Shown in pieces: positions 36,157 through 46,150 of a DNA stretch of 64,000 bases. How positions within the stretch are numbered: the first letter of the stretch is position 1; each line of letters opens with the position of its first letter. The notes beneath the pieces were generated by a model. That model saw only the letters and a program-made list of their open reading frames with translations. It was not told where the DNA came from and made no database searches. This stretch comes from Stenotrophomonas sp. ZAC14D1_NAIMI4_1 (GTDB taxonomy: Bacteria; Pseudomonadota; Gammaproteobacteria; Xanthomonadales; Xanthomonadaceae), in NCBI RefSeq assembly GCF_003086775.1, contig NZ_CP026001.1:770407-834406 (forward strand), in the 5' to 3' direction. The translations under genes were made by a program, and so were the position numbers.

Positions 36157-36182
36157 CCATCCACGCATGGCGTGGATCTACC
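36157..36182. repeat. SMAG-like palindrome (ATCCACGC class)
   Basis: CCATCCACGCATGGCGTGGATCTACC directly after rnpB and before the convergent NRDE gene; may help end both transcripts. Confidence 0.65.
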
Positions 36183-36199
36183 GGGCAAGCGCGATCAAT

Positions 36200-36949
36200 T
36201 CAGAAGTCGACGCGGCTTTCGCCCAGGAACACGCCCTGCGCGCCGAAGCGACGTTCGTGCATCTGCCCACGGCCCGCGGCATCGATCAGCAGCACCGTGC
36301 TGGCGCGCGTGCCGTAGTCGTCGCCGCGGATGAAGGCCGGGCTCAGCCAGCGCTCGCGCTCCAGGCCGATGCCGGTGTCGGGCAGCTCGCTGTCGGCGGG
36401 GCGGTGCTCGTCGGCGAGGGCGGCCCAGAGCGGGGCCAGGTCTCCATCTGCTTCCAGCCACGCCGAGAGGGCGTCCATCAACCTGCGGGTCTTCGGCCAG
36501 GGCGCGTCCAGTGCGCCGTTGGACATGCCGTGCACGCCCGGGCCCAGGGTCTGGCGCTCGGCCGGATGGTTGCCCAGGTACTCGAGGCTGTCGCTATCGG
36601 CCAACAACAGGTTGAACGGGGCATACGCCGCGGCGATGCCGGCCAGGCGGTCCATGTGCACGGCGGCCGGGTCGCGGCCGCGCAGGAAATCGGCCACCAG
36701 CGCGCCGCGCGAAGGGCCGGCCTGGGCGGCCAGCGGGTCACGCACGTTGGTGACCACGGCCATGCGGCCGGCACCGCCGACGCCGGCCCAGCCACCGCCC
36801 GAACGCAGGTCGCGCCCGCCGATGATGGACGGCTCGTCCTGCCAGGGGGCCAGGGCCGCCGTCGGGCGGGCGTGGAACTCATCGCGGTTGCCGGTCATCA
36901 CCAGTCGCCAGCGCGGGTGATGCAACCAGCCAAGAGCAAGCAGGCACAT
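36200..36949 (-). CDS. NRDE family protein (TANGO2-like)
   Basis: This 249-residue protein starts with Cys2 after Met (MCLLALGWLHHP), as in N-terminal-nucleophile hydrolases. It carries the signature G-N21-R-D-E24, followed by GGRDLRSGGGWAGVGGAGRM and VVTNVRDPL. Family members resemble Ntn hydrolases structurally and eukaryotic TANGO2 is linked to haem/lipid homeostasis, but the bacterial substrate is unknown. It is convergent with rnpB and divergent from mraZ. The length is normal for the family. Confidence 0.88.
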   Translation of the reverse strand: MCLLALGWLHHPRWRLVMTGNRDEFHARPTAALAPWQDEPSIIGGRDLRSGGGWAGVGGAGRMAVVTNVRDPLAAQAGPSRGALVADFLRGRDPAAVHMDRLAGIAAAYAPFNLLLADSDSLEYLGNHPAERQTLGPGVHGMSNGALDAPWPKTRRLMDALSAWLEADGDLAPLWAALADEHRPADSELPDTGIGLERERWLSPAFIRGDDYGTRASTVLLIDAAGRGQMHERRFGAQGVFLGESRVDF

Positions 36950-37085
36950 GGCGTCATTGTGCCCGGTTTGCGCAGAGCGACGCCGCTTTCAGCCCGTTTT
37001 TGATGAATGCGCAGCCCATGTTTCACGCGCTCTCCACACCCCTGAACTTCTGTTCAATCTCAAAAATTGAGACGGATCAGCAACT

Positions 37086-37094
37086 TGTGGATAA
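37086..37094 (-). promoter_or_regulatory. Perfect DnaA box
   Basis: TGTGGATAA is the exact reverse complement of the consensus DnaA box TTATCCACA. It lies 71 bases upstream of the -35 box of the dcw promoter. A single isolated site suggests transcriptional control or titration rather than an origin. Confidence 0.5.
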
Positions 37095-37164
37095 GCCTTG
37101 AACAATTCTCTAAACATTGCTGCAAGCCATTGATGTGGCTGGCGATTTCCCCGCTGAAAAGTTG

Positions 37165-37192
37165 TTGACAACCCTAGGGCCGCTGCTAAGGT
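37165..37192 (+). promoter_or_regulatory. Sigma-70 promoter of mraZ (Pmra)
   Basis: TTGACA at 37165-37170 is a perfect -35 box; TAAGGT at 37187-37192 is an acceptable -10 with 16 bases between. Transcription would start near 37199, giving a leader of about 75 bases that contains the MraZ-type repeats. Confidence 0.7.
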
Positions 37193-37235
37193 GGGCATCA
37201 GAGGGAAATCCGGGTGTTTTGTGGGTTTTCGTGGT
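37192..37235 (+). promoter_or_regulatory. MraZ operator repeats
   Basis: TGGG (37192), AGGG (37202), GGGT (37212), TGGG (37222) and TGGT (37232) recur at exactly 10-base steps. MraZ proteins bind TGGG-type repeats spaced one helical turn apart just upstream of mraZ and repress the cluster (established in E. coli and others). Position and period fit well. Confidence 0.65.
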
Positions 37236-37272
37236 TCAATGTTTCACCGGGCGAAGGAAAGGTGCACGCGTC

Positions 37273-37719
37273 GTGTTCCAGGGCGAGACGGCCATCACAG
37301 TTGACGATAAAGGACGCATGGCGGTTCCCACCGCCTACCGCGACCTCGTCGCGCGTGCCAGCAACAACCGTCTCGTTCTTACCTACAACCCGTTCGAAGC
37401 CGGCTGCCTGTGGCTGTATGCCGAATCGGAATGGGAACGGGTCCGCGACGACGTGATGTCCAAGCCCAACACCCAGCGTGTCGTGCGCCTGTTGCAGCAG
37501 AAGCTGGTCGGTTCGGCCGCCCATCTCGAGCTGGACGGCAACGGTCGTATCAGCATTCCCGCCAGCCACCGCGGTGCGGTGGGCATTGAAAAAAAGGCGG
37601 TATTGCTCGGTATGGGCGACAAGTTCGAATTGTGGAGCGAGCAGGCGCATCGGGCCCTGATCCAGCAGACATTGTCTGACGAGGATCTGGGTGATGGGTT
37701 GCTCGACCTGAAGTTGTGA
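37273..37719 (+). CDS. mraZ: Transcriptional regulator MraZ
   Basis: MraZ is the ring-forming AbrB-like repressor of the dcw operon. The 148 residues contain two SpoVT-AbrB domains: [20 protein letters not shown] and [20 protein letters not shown] (both with the D-x-K/N-G-R motif). The start is GTG 37273, giving the conserved M-F-Q-G-E; AAGGAAAGG lies about 10 bases upstream. An earlier in-frame start runs through the operator repeats and is rejected. It also may sequester RsmH, known in E. coli. It overlaps rsmH by 4 bases. Confidence 0.95.
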   Translation: MFQGETAITVDDKGRMAVPTAYRDLVARASNNRLVLTYNPFEAGCLWLYAESEWERVRDDVMSKPNTQRVVRLLQQKLVGSAAHLELDGNGRISIPASHRGAVGIEKKAVLLGMGDKFELWSEQAHRALIQQTLSDEDLGDGLLDLKL

Positions 37720-38702
37720 GCCGGGGTGCCCGGATGCGCCCAGAAGCGCAGACCGGTCACCTTCCGGTGTCGCAGTCGCCGGCGGTGCACCTGCCGGTCC
37801 TGTACACCCAGGTCATTGACGGCCTGAGGGTGATCGAAAACGGACGTTATCTGGATGGCACGTTCGGTCGTGGCGGTCATGCACGTGGCGTGCTCACCCA
37901 GTTGGGCCCGGAGGGGCGCCTGCTGGTCATGGACAAGGATCCGGAAGCCATCGCCGTAGCCGAGCGCGATTTCGCGCCGGACCCGCGCGTGTCCATTTTC
38001 CGTGGCAGCTTCGCCCAGCTGCTGCAGTGGGAAGCGACGGCCGAAGGCCTGGATGGCGTGCTGTTCGACCTCGGCGTGTCCTCGCCGCAGCTGGACGTGG
38101 CCGAGCGGGGTTTCAGCTTCGGCAAGGACGGCCCGCTGGACATGCGCATGGACCCGGACAGCGGCGAAAGCGCGGCGCAGTGGATCAACCGCGTCGAAGA
38201 CCGCGAGATTGCCGATGTGCTGTGGACCTACGGCGAAGAGCGGCAGAGCCGCCGCATCGCCCGTGCCATCGTCGCCCGCCGCGAGAAGCAGCCGTTTACC
38301 CGCACCGCCGAACTGGCCGAGCTGATCGCTTCGGTGATGCCGCGTGGCAAGGACAAGATCCACCCGGCCACGCGCAGCTTCCAGGCCATCCGCATCCACA
38401 TCAACCGCGAGCTGGCCGATCTGGAAGCCGGGCTCGATGCGGCCGTGGAACGGCTCAAGCCCGGTGGCCGCCTGGCGGTGATCAGCTTCCACTCGCTGGA
38501 AGACCGCATCGTCAAGCAGTACATGAACCGCCTGGCCAAGGCGCCGCCGGCCAACCGCCGCCTGCCCGAGGCCGTGGCGTTCGTGCCGACCCTGGATCTG
38601 ATCGGCGGTGCCATCAAGGCCACCGATGAAGAGCTGGCCGCCAACCCGCGTGCCCGCAGCGCCGTGCTGCGCGTGGCACAGAAGCGGGAGGCCGATGCAT
38701 GA
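37716..38702 (+). CDS. rsmH: 16S rRNA (cytosine-1402-N4)-methyltransferase RsmH
   Basis: RsmH N4-methylates C1402, the same nucleotide modified by RsmI at 34829. The 328 residues include [33 protein letters not shown] (SAM motif), [29 protein letters not shown] and [18 protein letters not shown], all diagnostic. GTG 37716 overlaps the mraZ stop (GTGA); ATG 37734 is the alternative and lies nearer the conserved start. Second gene of the dcw operon. Confidence 0.96.
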   Translation: MSRGARMRPEAQTGHLPVSQSPAVHLPVLYTQVIDGLRVIENGRYLDGTFGRGGHARGVLTQLGPEGRLLVMDKDPEAIAVAERDFAPDPRVSIFRGSFAQLLQWEATAEGLDGVLFDLGVSSPQLDVAERGFSFGKDGPLDMRMDPDSGESAAQWINRVEDREIADVLWTYGEERQSRRIARAIVARREKQPFTRTAELAELIASVMPRGKDKIHPATRSFQAIRIHINRELADLEAGLDAAVERLKPGGRLAVISFHSLEDRIVKQYMNRLAKAPPANRRLPEAVAFVPTLDLIGGAIKATDEELAANPRARSAVLRVAQKREADA

Positions 38703-38962
38703 GCCGGCTGCTGCTGATCATCCTGTTGGCCTGCACCGTGGCCTCGGCGATCGGCGTCGTGTTCGTGCGTCACCGTCATCGGCAGACGTTCATCGAGCTG
38801 TCGCGTGCCGAGCGCACGCGTGATGACATCAACCTGGAATTCGGCCGCCTGCAGCTGGAACAGGCCACTTTGGCCGAAGCCAACCGCGTCGACCGCGTGG
38901 CCCGCGAGAAGCTGGGCATGAAGTTCCCCGAAGCCGCCGACGTGGTGGTGGTGCGCCCATGA
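38699..38962 (+). CDS. ftsL: Cell division protein FtsL
   Basis: This 87-residue bitopic protein has a short cytosolic end, a membrane helix ([20 protein letters not shown], residues 3-22) and a periplasmic coiled coil (about residues 30-75). It forms the FtsQLB subcomplex that activates FtsWI at the septum. Length and topology are standard; primary sequence is poorly conserved in the family. Position between rsmH and ftsI with 4-base overlaps on both sides confirms the call. Confidence 0.93.
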   Translation: MSRLLLIILLACTVASAIGVVFVRHRHRQTFIELSRAERTRDDINLEFGRLQLEQATLAEANRVDRVAREKLGMKFPEAADVVVVRP

Positions 38963-40806
38963 GCAAGACCGGCCGCAACCGCCCACGCAACGCCTTCAAC
39001 CTGCGCCAGCGCCTGCGCTGGGTCGCGCTGGCGCTCGGCCTGTGCTCGGTGTCGCTGGTTGGTCGCGCGGCGTACGTGCAGATCATCAACAGCGATTTCT
39101 ACCAGCGCCAGGGCGAGGCGCGCTACCTGCGCGAACTGCCGATCAAGACCTCGCGCGGCATGATCACCGACCGCAACGGCGAGCCGCTGGCGGTGTCCAC
39201 CCCGGTCGCTTCGATCTGGGTGAACCCGCAGGACCTGCTGCGCGCGCCGGACCGCATCCCCGAACTGGCCCAGGCCGTGGGCATGTCGGTGGACGAGCTG
39301 AGCAGCCGCCTGTCGCAGAAGTCGGACAAGGAATTCATGTACCTGCGCCGCCGGATCAATCCGGACGAGGCAGAGAAAGTGGTCGCGCTGAAGATTCCGG
39401 GCGTGGCCGCGCAGCGCGAGTTCCGCCGCTTCTACCCGCAGGGTGAGGCGATGGCGCACGTGCTGGGCTTCACCAATATCGATGACCGCGGCCAGGAAGG
39501 GCTGGAACTGGCCTTCGACGAATGGCTGCGCGGCAAGGCCGGCGCCAAGCGGGTGATCCGCAACCGCAAGGGCGAGACGGTGGAGAGCGACCTGCTGCGC
39601 GCCGCCGAGCCGGGCAAGGACCTGACCCTCAGCATCGACCGCCGCATCCAGTACCTGGCCTTCAAGGAACTGCGCAGTGCGCTGGTGGCCAACAAGGCTG
39701 CCGGTGGCTCGATGGTGATCATGGACGTGGCCACGGGCGAAATCCTGGCCATGGTCAACCTGCCGACCTACAACCCGAATTCGCTCAACGGTGCCGTGCC
39801 CGATACGCGCCGCAACCGCGCCGTGACCGACCTGGTCGAGCCGGGTTCGACGATGAAGCCGCTGACCATCGCCACCGCGCTGCAGTCCGGTGCGGTGACC
39901 AAGGACACCATCATCGATACGAACCCGGGCTACATGCAGGTGGCCCGCTTCACCATCCGCGACGTGCCGCGCAACAACGGCGTGCTCAACGTGACCGGCG
40001 TGATCACCCGCAGCTCGAACATCGGCGCGGCCAAGATCGCTGCGAAGATGACCGACCAGACCTTCTATGACGGCGTGCGCCGCTTCGGTTACGGCTCGGT
40101 GCCGCACAGCGGTTTTCCCGGTGAATCCGGTGGCGTGGTGCGCCGCCCGGGCAACTGGGATGGCGCCACCAAGACCACCATGTCCTACGGCTATGGCCTG
40201 AACGTGACGCCGCTGCAGATCGCTACCGCCTACTCGGCGCTGGCCAACGGCGGCAAGCTGATCGCCCCGACCTTCGTGAAGGGCCAGCGCAACGAAGGCA
40301 AGCAGATCATCGACGAGAGCGTGGCCAAGCAGGTCGTGTCGATGATGGAAACGGTGGTGACCCAGGGCGGCGCCAAGCAGGCGGCCGTGCTCGGCTACCA
40401 CGTGGCCGGCAAGACCGGCACCGCGCGCAAGGCCGGCCCGGGTGGCTACGAGCGTGGCCACTACAACTCGCTGTTCGCCGGCGTGGTGCCGGCCACCAAC
40501 CCGCGCTTCGCCACGGTCATCGTCATCAACGACCCGCAGGGCGGCAAGTTCTATGGCGGCCTTGTCTCGGCGCCGGTGTACCACAACGTGATGGAAGGCA
40601 CCCTGCGCCTGATGGACGTCCCGCTGGACGACCTGCAGTCGTGGCTGGCCGCCCAGCAGTCGGGAAAGATGGGGCATTCGGCCTCCATCCTGCCGGCGCC
40701 GCCGGCCGAGGCTGCGCTGCCGGCCGATGCCGCCGCCGAATTCGACGCCGCGCTGCCCAGCGCGCAGAACCATGTGCCGGCCCCGCCCGCGGGAGGCACG
40801 CAATGA
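38959..40806 (+). CDS. ftsI: Septal peptidoglycan transpeptidase FtsI (PBP3)
   Basis: This 615-residue class B penicillin-binding protein has an N-terminal membrane helix (about residues 22-40), then the PBP dimer domain from [20 protein letters not shown]. The transpeptidase domain has the catalytic motifs S297-T-M-K300, S352-S-N354 and K485-T-G487. It crosslinks septal peptidoglycan with FtsW as partner. The C-terminus has an extra Ala/Pro tail of about 50 residues ([20 protein letters not shown]). It overlaps ftsL and murE by 4 bases each. Confidence 0.97.
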   Translation: MSKTGRNRPRNAFNLRQRLRWVALALGLCSVSLVGRAAYVQIINSDFYQRQGEARYLRELPIKTSRGMITDRNGEPLAVSTPVASIWVNPQDLLRAPDRIPELAQAVGMSVDELSSRLSQKSDKEFMYLRRRINPDEAEKVVALKIPGVAAQREFRRFYPQGEAMAHVLGFTNIDDRGQEGLELAFDEWLRGKAGAKRVIRNRKGETVESDLLRAAEPGKDLTLSIDRRIQYLAFKELRSALVANKAAGGSMVIMDVATGEILAMVNLPTYNPNSLNGAVPDTRRNRAVTDLVEPGSTMKPLTIATALQSGAVTKDTIIDTNPGYMQVARFTIRDVPRNNGVLNVTGVITRSSNIGAAKIAAKMTDQTFYDGVRRFGYGSVPHSGFPGESGGVVRRPGNWDGATKTTMSYGYGLNVTPLQIATAYSALANGGKLIAPTFVKGQRNEGKQIIDESVAKQVVSMMETVVTQGGAKQAAVLGYHVAGKTGTARKAGPGGYERGHYNSLFAGVVPATNPRFATVIVINDPQGGKFYGGLVSAPVYHNVMEGTLRLMDVPLDDLQSWLAAQQSGKMGHSASILPAPPAEAALPADAAAEFDAALPSAQNHVPAPPAGGTQ

Positions 40807-42362
40807 GTCCTTCGATGTTGCTTTCGCAGTTGCTTCCGGACGTTGCCCTGGCGGGCAATGATCCCGTCCTGACCGGCCTGGTGCTGGACAGCCGTGCCGT
40901 GCGCCCCGGCAACGCCTTCGTCGCCATCGCCGGTTTCGGCGCGCATGGCCTGGGCTTTGTCGAACAGGCGCGTGCGGCCGGTGCCAGCGCCATCCTGTTC
41001 GAGCCGCCGGCTCCGGCCGAGCTGCCGGCACCGGCCGATGCCATCGCCGTGCCGGGCCTGCGCGCACGCCTCGGCGCCATGGCCGACCAGTTCCATGGTG
41101 CGCCCTCGCGCGCGATGACGATGGTGGGCGTGACCGGCACCAACGGCAAAACCTCCACCGTGCAGCTGCTGGCCCAGGCCTGGCACCTTCTCGGCACGCC
41201 CAGTGGAAGTATCGGCACGTTGGGCGCCGGACTTTATGGTTCGATCGAGCCGACCGGCTTCACCACCCCGCTGGTGCTGCAGATGCATGCGCTTCTGGCG
41301 CAGCTGCGCAACGACGGTGCGCGCGCGGTGGCGATGGAAGTCAGCTCGCACGCGCTGGACCAGGGCCGCGTGGATGCCGTGCACTACGACGTGGCGGTGT
41401 TCACCAACCTCACCCGCGACCACCTGGACTACCACGGTGACATGGCCAGCTACGGCGCGGCCAAGGCGCGCCTGTTCCACCGCCCGGGCCTGAAGGCGGC
41501 GGTGGTGAACCTGGACGATGCCTTCGGTCGCCAGCTGTTTGCCGGCCTGCCGGCCAGCGTGCAGGCCATCGGCCTGAGCTCGCGCGGTGCCGCCGATGCC
41601 CGCGTGCGTGCGGAAAACCTGCAGCTGGACGGTCGCGGCATCGGCTTCGAGCTGGTCATCGATGGCGCGCGCGCTGCGGTGCAGTCGCCGCTGCTGGGCC
41701 GCTTCAACGTGGACAACCTGCTGGCCGTGGCCGGCAGCCTGCATGCGCTGGGCGAACCGGTCGAGCGCATCGCCGACGTGCTGTCGGCGCTGCAGCCGAT
41801 CCGTGGCCGCATGAACCGCCTGGGCGGCGAAGATGGCCTGCCGACCGTGGTGGTCGACTACGCCCACACCCCCGACGCGCTGGAACAGGCACTGGACAGC
41901 CTGCACGGCCACCTGCAGGGCACGCTGTACTGCGTGTTCGGCTGCGGTGGCGAGCGCGATACCGGCAAGCGCCCGCAGATGGCCGCCATTGCCGAGCGCC
42001 TGGCCAACCAGGTCATCGTCACCGACGACAACCCGCGTGGCGAGGATGGCGATGTGATCGTCGCCGACATCCTCGCGGGCTTCACCGATGCCTCCGCCGT
42101 GACCGTGCAGCGCAGCCGCGCGCGTGCGATCGGCCTGGCGGTGAAGCGTGCCGGTGCGGGCGACATCATCCTGATCGCCGGCAAGGGCCACGAGCCCTAT
42201 CAGGAAGTCAACGGCGTGCGCCACGACTTCGACGACACCGAAGTGTCGGCCGCCGCGCTGGCTGCCAAGGCCGGTGTACTTGCGACGCGCATGGATGCGC
42301 TAGTGGCCCGGCCGCAGGACGCGGAAGAGGGCCCTGCTCAGGCAGGGGAGGGCATCGCATGA
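40803..42362 (+). CDS. murE: UDP-MurNAc-tripeptide synthetase MurE (meso-diaminopimelate adding)
   Basis: This 519-residue Mur ligase has ATP loop [11 protein letters not shown] near residue 103. [20 protein letters not shown] and [15 protein letters not shown] are the central-domain motifs. The substrate-choice motif D409-N-P-R412 selects meso-diaminopimelate, as in Gram-negative bacteria. GKGHEPYQ near the C-terminus is also conserved. It acts third in the cytosolic peptide-stem pathway. Slightly longer than the E. coli enzyme owing to a C-terminal Glu/Ala tail. 4-base overlaps on both sides. Confidence 0.97.
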   Translation: MSPSMLLSQLLPDVALAGNDPVLTGLVLDSRAVRPGNAFVAIAGFGAHGLGFVEQARAAGASAILFEPPAPAELPAPADAIAVPGLRARLGAMADQFHGAPSRAMTMVGVTGTNGKTSTVQLLAQAWHLLGTPSGSIGTLGAGLYGSIEPTGFTTPLVLQMHALLAQLRNDGARAVAMEVSSHALDQGRVDAVHYDVAVFTNLTRDHLDYHGDMASYGAAKARLFHRPGLKAAVVNLDDAFGRQLFAGLPASVQAIGLSSRGAADARVRAENLQLDGRGIGFELVIDGARAAVQSPLLGRFNVDNLLAVAGSLHALGEPVERIADVLSALQPIRGRMNRLGGEDGLPTVVVDYAHTPDALEQALDSLHGHLQGTLYCVFGCGGERDTGKRPQMAAIAERLANQVIVTDDNPRGEDGDVIVADILAGFTDASAVTVQRSRARAIGLAVKRAGAGDIILIAGKGHEPYQEVNGVRHDFDDTEVSAAALAAKAGVLATRMDALVARPQDAEEGPAQAGEGIA

Positions 42363-43753
42363 AGCGCACCCTGCTTTCGCTGATCGCGCACTGGGCCGGT
42401 GGCGAGATCCACGGCGACGACGTGGCCATCGATGCGGTCAGCAATGACACCCGCAGCCTGGGCGCGGGCACCCTGTACGTGGCCCTGCGCGGCGAGCGTT
42501 TCGACGGCCATGATTTCGCCGCCGATGCGCAGGCGCGTGGTGCCAGCGCGCTGCTGGTCGAGCGCCTGCTGCCGCTGGACGTGCCGCAGGTGCTGGTGGC
42601 CGACAGCGAACTGGCCCTGGCGAAGATTGCCGCCGGCATGCAGCGCGACCGCGACACCGAGGTGTTCGCGATCACCGGCAGCAACGGCAAGACCAGCGTG
42701 AAGAGCCTGCTGCTGGCGATCCTGCAGCAGGTGGCCACGCACGCGCACAAAGTGGTCTACGCCAACCCGGGCAACCGCAACAACGAGATCGGCCTGCCGC
42801 TGGCGGTGATCGATGCACCGGAAGATGCCGACTACGCCGTCTACGAGATGGGTGCCGGCAAGCCGGGCGACATCGCCTACCTGACCGACATCGCCCGCCC
42901 GCGCTATGCGCTGGTCAACAACATCGCCCCGGCCCATCTGGAACGCATGGGCAGCCTGCTCGGTGTGGCGATGACCAAGGGCGCGATCTACGCCGCGCTG
43001 CCGGCCGATGGCGTGGCCGTCATCAATGTCGATGATGCCTACGGCCGCTGGTTCGAACAGCATTTCGTCGGCACCCCGGCGCGCTGCAAGGTGCTGCGCT
43101 ACGGCCTGGACCACAGCGCCGACGTCACCGCGCGCGACATCCGCGGTGGTGCGCAGGGCAGTCAGTTCACCCTGGCGACTCCGATGGGCGAGGCCCGCGT
43201 GGCGCTGGGCCTGCCGGGCCGGCACAACGTCAGCAATGCGCTGGCCGCAGCCAGCCTGGCCCTGGCCGCGGGCATCGACCTGGCCCTGGTGGCGTCGGGC
43301 CTGGCCGCCGCGCAGCCGGTGCCCGGCCGCCAGATCGCCCATCAGCTGCACAACGGTGCGGTGCTGGTTGACGACAGCTACAACGCCAACCCCGGTTCGC
43401 TGGCCGCCGCCATCGATGCCCTGGCCGCCGCCCCGGAAGAGGGCTGGCTGGTGCTGGGCGACATGCGCGAGCTGGGCCCGGATGCCGAAGCCCTGCACGC
43501 GCAGGCCGGCCTGCGTGCGCGCGCCGCCGGTCTCAAGCGCCTGTACGCACTGGGCCCGCTCAGTGCCGCCGCCGCCACCGCCTTCGGCGAAGGCGGCCGT
43601 CATTTCCCCACCCATGACGCGCTGTCGCAGGCGCTGAAGGACGCGCTGCACGCTGGCGTGCGCTGCCTGGTCAAGGGTTCCCGTGGCAGCGCCATGGACA
43701 CGATTGTCAAAGCGCTGCTGGCGCAAGGAGAGGATTCCCCGCATGTTGTATGA
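42359..43753 (+). CDS. murF: UDP-MurNAc-tripeptide D-Ala-D-Ala ligase MurF
   Basis: MurF adds the D-alanyl-D-alanine dipeptide, completing the pentapeptide. The 464 residues have the MurF N-terminal domain ([20 protein letters not shown]), ATP loop [54 protein letters not shown] and the C-terminal [19 protein letters not shown]. The length is typical. It overlaps murE by 4 and mraY by 11 bases. Confidence 0.97.
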   Translation: MKRTLLSLIAHWAGGEIHGDDVAIDAVSNDTRSLGAGTLYVALRGERFDGHDFAADAQARGASALLVERLLPLDVPQVLVADSELALAKIAAGMQRDRDTEVFAITGSNGKTSVKSLLLAILQQVATHAHKVVYANPGNRNNEIGLPLAVIDAPEDADYAVYEMGAGKPGDIAYLTDIARPRYALVNNIAPAHLERMGSLLGVAMTKGAIYAALPADGVAVINVDDAYGRWFEQHFVGTPARCKVLRYGLDHSADVTARDIRGGAQGSQFTLATPMGEARVALGLPGRHNVSNALAAASLALAAGIDLALVASGLAAAQPVPGRQIAHQLHNGAVLVDDSYNANPGSLAAAIDALAAAPEEGWLVLGDMRELGPDAEALHAQAGLRARAAGLKRLYALGPLSAAAATAFGEGGRHFPTHDALSQALKDALHAGVRCLVKGSRGSAMDTIVKALLAQGEDSPHVV

Positions 43754-44828
43754 ACTGGCTCGATGGTTGCAGCAGTTGGAGAGCCTGTTCGGGCTGTTCA
43801 ACTACCAGACGTTCCGCGCCATCCTTGCCGCGCTGACGGCCCTGTTCCTGTCGCTGTGGCTCGGCCCGGCGGTGATCCGCCGGCTTGCCCAGTTCAAGGG
43901 CGGCCAGCCGATCCGTACCGACGGCCCGCAGACCCACTTCGTCAAGGCCGGCACGCCCACCATGGGCGGTTCGCTGATCCTGCTCACCGTCACCCTGTCG
44001 GTGCTGATGTGGGCCGACCTGCGCAACCGCTACGTGTGGCTGGTGCTGGCGGTGATGCTGTGCTTCGGCGCCATCGGCTGGTACGACGACTGGATCAAGA
44101 TCGTGCGCCGTGACCCGAACGGCCTGGCCTCGCGCTGGAAGTACCTGCTGCAGTCGATCTTCGGCCTGGCTGCGGGCATCTTCCTGCTGCAGACCGCCGA
44201 CGTGCCGGCGGCGCTGACGTTCTACATCCCGATGTTCAAGTCGATCGCGCTGCCGCTGGCCGGCATCAGCTTCGTGGCCATCGCCTACTTCTGGATCGTC
44301 GGCTTCTCCAACGCGGTCAACCTGACCGACGGCCTGGACGGCCTGGCGATCATGCCGACCGTGCTGGTGGCCTGCGGCCTGGGCGTGTTCGCCTATGCCT
44401 CGGGCAACGTGGTGTTCGCCAACTACCTGCAGATCCCGCAGATCCCCGGTGCCGGTGAACTGGTCATCATCTGCGCGGCCATCGCCGGGGCGGGCCTGGG
44501 CTTCCTGTGGTTCAACACCTACCCGGCCATGGTCTTCATGGGCGACATCGGCGCGCTGGCGCTGGGCGCGGTGCTGGGCACGATCGCGGTCATCACCCGC
44601 CAGGAGCTGGTGCTGGTGATCATGGGCGGCGTGTTCGTCATCGAAACCCTGTCGGTGATGATCCAGGTGGCCTCGTTCAAGCTGACCGGCAAGCGCGTGT
44701 TCCGCATGGCGCCGATCCACCACCACTTCGAGCTGAAGGGCTGGCCGGAGCCGCGCGTGATCGTGCGCTTCTGGATCATCTCGGTCGTGCTCGTGCTGAT
44801 CGGCCTTGCCACCCTGAAGGTGCGCTGA
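43743..44828 (+). CDS. mraY: Phospho-MurNAc-pentapeptide transferase MraY
   Basis: MraY makes lipid I on the inner face of the cytoplasmic membrane from UDP-MurNAc-pentapeptide and undecaprenyl phosphate. The 361-residue protein has ten membrane helices. Active-site motifs are [21 protein letters not shown]115-D116-[40 protein letters not shown] and [19 protein letters not shown] 43743 is standard. Downstream, ftsW begins only 2 bases after the stop: the murD gene that usually lies here is missing. Confidence 0.98.
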   Translation: MLYELARWLQQLESLFGLFNYQTFRAILAALTALFLSLWLGPAVIRRLAQFKGGQPIRTDGPQTHFVKAGTPTMGGSLILLTVTLSVLMWADLRNRYVWLVLAVMLCFGAIGWYDDWIKIVRRDPNGLASRWKYLLQSIFGLAAGIFLLQTADVPAALTFYIPMFKSIALPLAGISFVAIAYFWIVGFSNAVNLTDGLDGLAIMPTVLVACGLGVFAYASGNVVFANYLQIPQIPGAGELVIICAAIAGAGLGFLWFNTYPAMVFMGDIGALALGAVLGTIAVITRQELVLVIMGGVFVIETLSVMIQVASFKLTGKRVFRMAPIHHHFELKGWPEPRVIVRFWIISVVLVLIGLATLKVR

Positions 44829-44830
44829 GA

Positions 44831-46150
44831 ATGAACGACCTGTCCCGCCAGGCAACACGCCTCGAAGCCATCGAAGGCAGCTACGACAAGTGGCTGCTGG
44901 GCGCGATCATCGCGCTCACGGGCATTGGCGTGGTCATGGTGGCGTCCAGCTCGATCGCGCTGATGAGCAGCCCGTTCTACTACCTCAACCGCCACCTGAT
45001 CTTCCTGGCAGTGGGCATCGTGCTGGCGGTCGTGGCCGCCCGCACCGAGCTGAAGTCGATCGAGCAGTACAACCAGCTGCTGCTGCTGGGCTGCTTCGTG
45101 CTGCTGCTGGCGGTGTTCACGCCGGGCCTGGGCAGCACCGTCAACGGCGCGCGCCGCTGGATCAACCTGGGCATCTCCAAGTTCCAGACGGTCGAAGCGG
45201 TGAAGGTCCTCTACATCGTCTGGCTGTCCAGCTACCTGGTGCGTTTCCGCGACGAGGTCAATGCAACCTGGCCGGCGATGCTCAAGCCGCTGGGCGTGGC
45301 CGGTGCGCTGGTGGTGCTGCTGCTGCTGCAGCCGGACTTCGGTTCGTCCACCCTGCTGCTGGCGATCACCGCCGGCATGCTGGTGCTGGGTGGCGTCAAC
45401 ATGCCGCGCATGTCGATGCCGGTGATCATCGGCCTGGTCGGCATGAGCGCGCTGGCGATCATCGAGCCGTACCGCATGCGCCGCATCACCTCCTTCCTGG
45501 ACCCGTGGGCCGACCAGCAGGGCGACGGCTACCAGCTGTCCAACGCGCTGATGGCCGTGGGCCGTGGCGAGTGGACCGGCGTGGGCCTGGGCAACTCGGT
45601 GCAGAAGCTGTACTACCTGCCCGAGGCGCATACCGACTTCATCTTCTCGGTCACCGCCGAGGAGTTCGGCTTCCTGGGCACCTGCGTGATCGTAGCCCTG
45701 TACGCGCTGCTGGTCGGCCGCACCTTCTGGCTGGGCATGCGCTGCGTGGAAATGAAGCGCCACTTCTCCGGCTACATCGCCTTCGGCATCGGCCTGTGGA
45801 TCAGCATGCAGACCTTCGTCTCGATCGGCGTGAACCTGGGCATCCTGCCGACCAAGGGCCTGACCCTGCCGCTGATCTCGTCGGGCGGTTCGTCGGTGCT
45901 GATGACCTGCGTGGCGATGGGCCTGCTGCTGCGCGTGTCGTATGAACTGAAGCGCGCCGAGCGCCGCCAGGCCGTGCGCATCGGTGGTGGCGAAGACGCC
46001 GTGGCCGCGCCCGTGCCGGAGCCGGCCGCGCCGGCCGCCGCCAGCGCGCCGATGGGCGCCGAACCGGTGGCTGCCGCTGCACCGGCCGCCGCACGTGGCA
46101 CCAGCCGTCTGCAGTCGCGCATCGAACCGACCTTCGGGAGGCTGTCATGA
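44831..46150 (+). CDS. ftsW: Septal peptidoglycan glycosyltransferase FtsW (SEDS family)
   Basis: This 439-residue SEDS polymerase has about ten membrane segments. Conserved parts are [81 protein letters not shown] and the terminal [20 protein letters not shown]. It works with FtsI to build septal glycan. After the last helix there is an Ala/Pro-rich tail of about 60 residues ([20 protein letters not shown]), longer than in E. coli. It starts 2 bases after mraY. Confidence 0.97.
   Translation: MNDLSRQATRLEAIEGSYDKWLLGAIIALTGIGVVMVASSSIALMSSPFYYLNRHLIFLAVGIVLAVVAARTELKSIEQYNQLLLLGCFVLLLAVFTPGLGSTVNGARRWINLGISKFQTVEAVKVLYIVWLSSYLVRFRDEVNATWPAMLKPLGVAGALVVLLLLQPDFGSSTLLLAITAGMLVLGGVNMPRMSMPVIIGLVGMSALAIIEPYRMRRITSFLDPWADQQGDGYQLSNALMAVGRGEWTGVGLGNSVQKLYYLPEAHTDFIFSVTAEEFGFLGTCVIVALYALLVGRTFWLGMRCVEMKRHFSGYIAFGIGLWISMQTFVSIGVNLGILPTKGLTLPLISSGGSSVLMTCVAMGLLLRVSYELKRAERRQAVRIGGGEDAVAAPVPEPAAPAAASAPMGAEPVAAAAPAAARGTSRLQSRIEPTFGRLS

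Larger units (their letters stand above)
36950..37272 (+). promoter_or_regulatory. Control region of the dcw cluster
   Basis: This 323-base gap contains, in order, an inverted repeat TCTCAA-AAA-TTGAGA (37058-37072), a perfect DnaA box (37086-37094), the mraZ promoter (37165-37192) and 10-base-spaced GGG repeats (37192-37235). No gene is seen. A ribosome site AAGGAAAGG (about 37256-37264) precedes the mraZ GTG. Confidence 0.65.

Noticed and set aside
35678..36168. Minus-strand open frames of 160 and 133 codons covering the RNase P RNA
   Set aside because: They are antisense to the conserved catalytic RNA, have no ribosome site, and such frames are a known artefact of rnpB loci.
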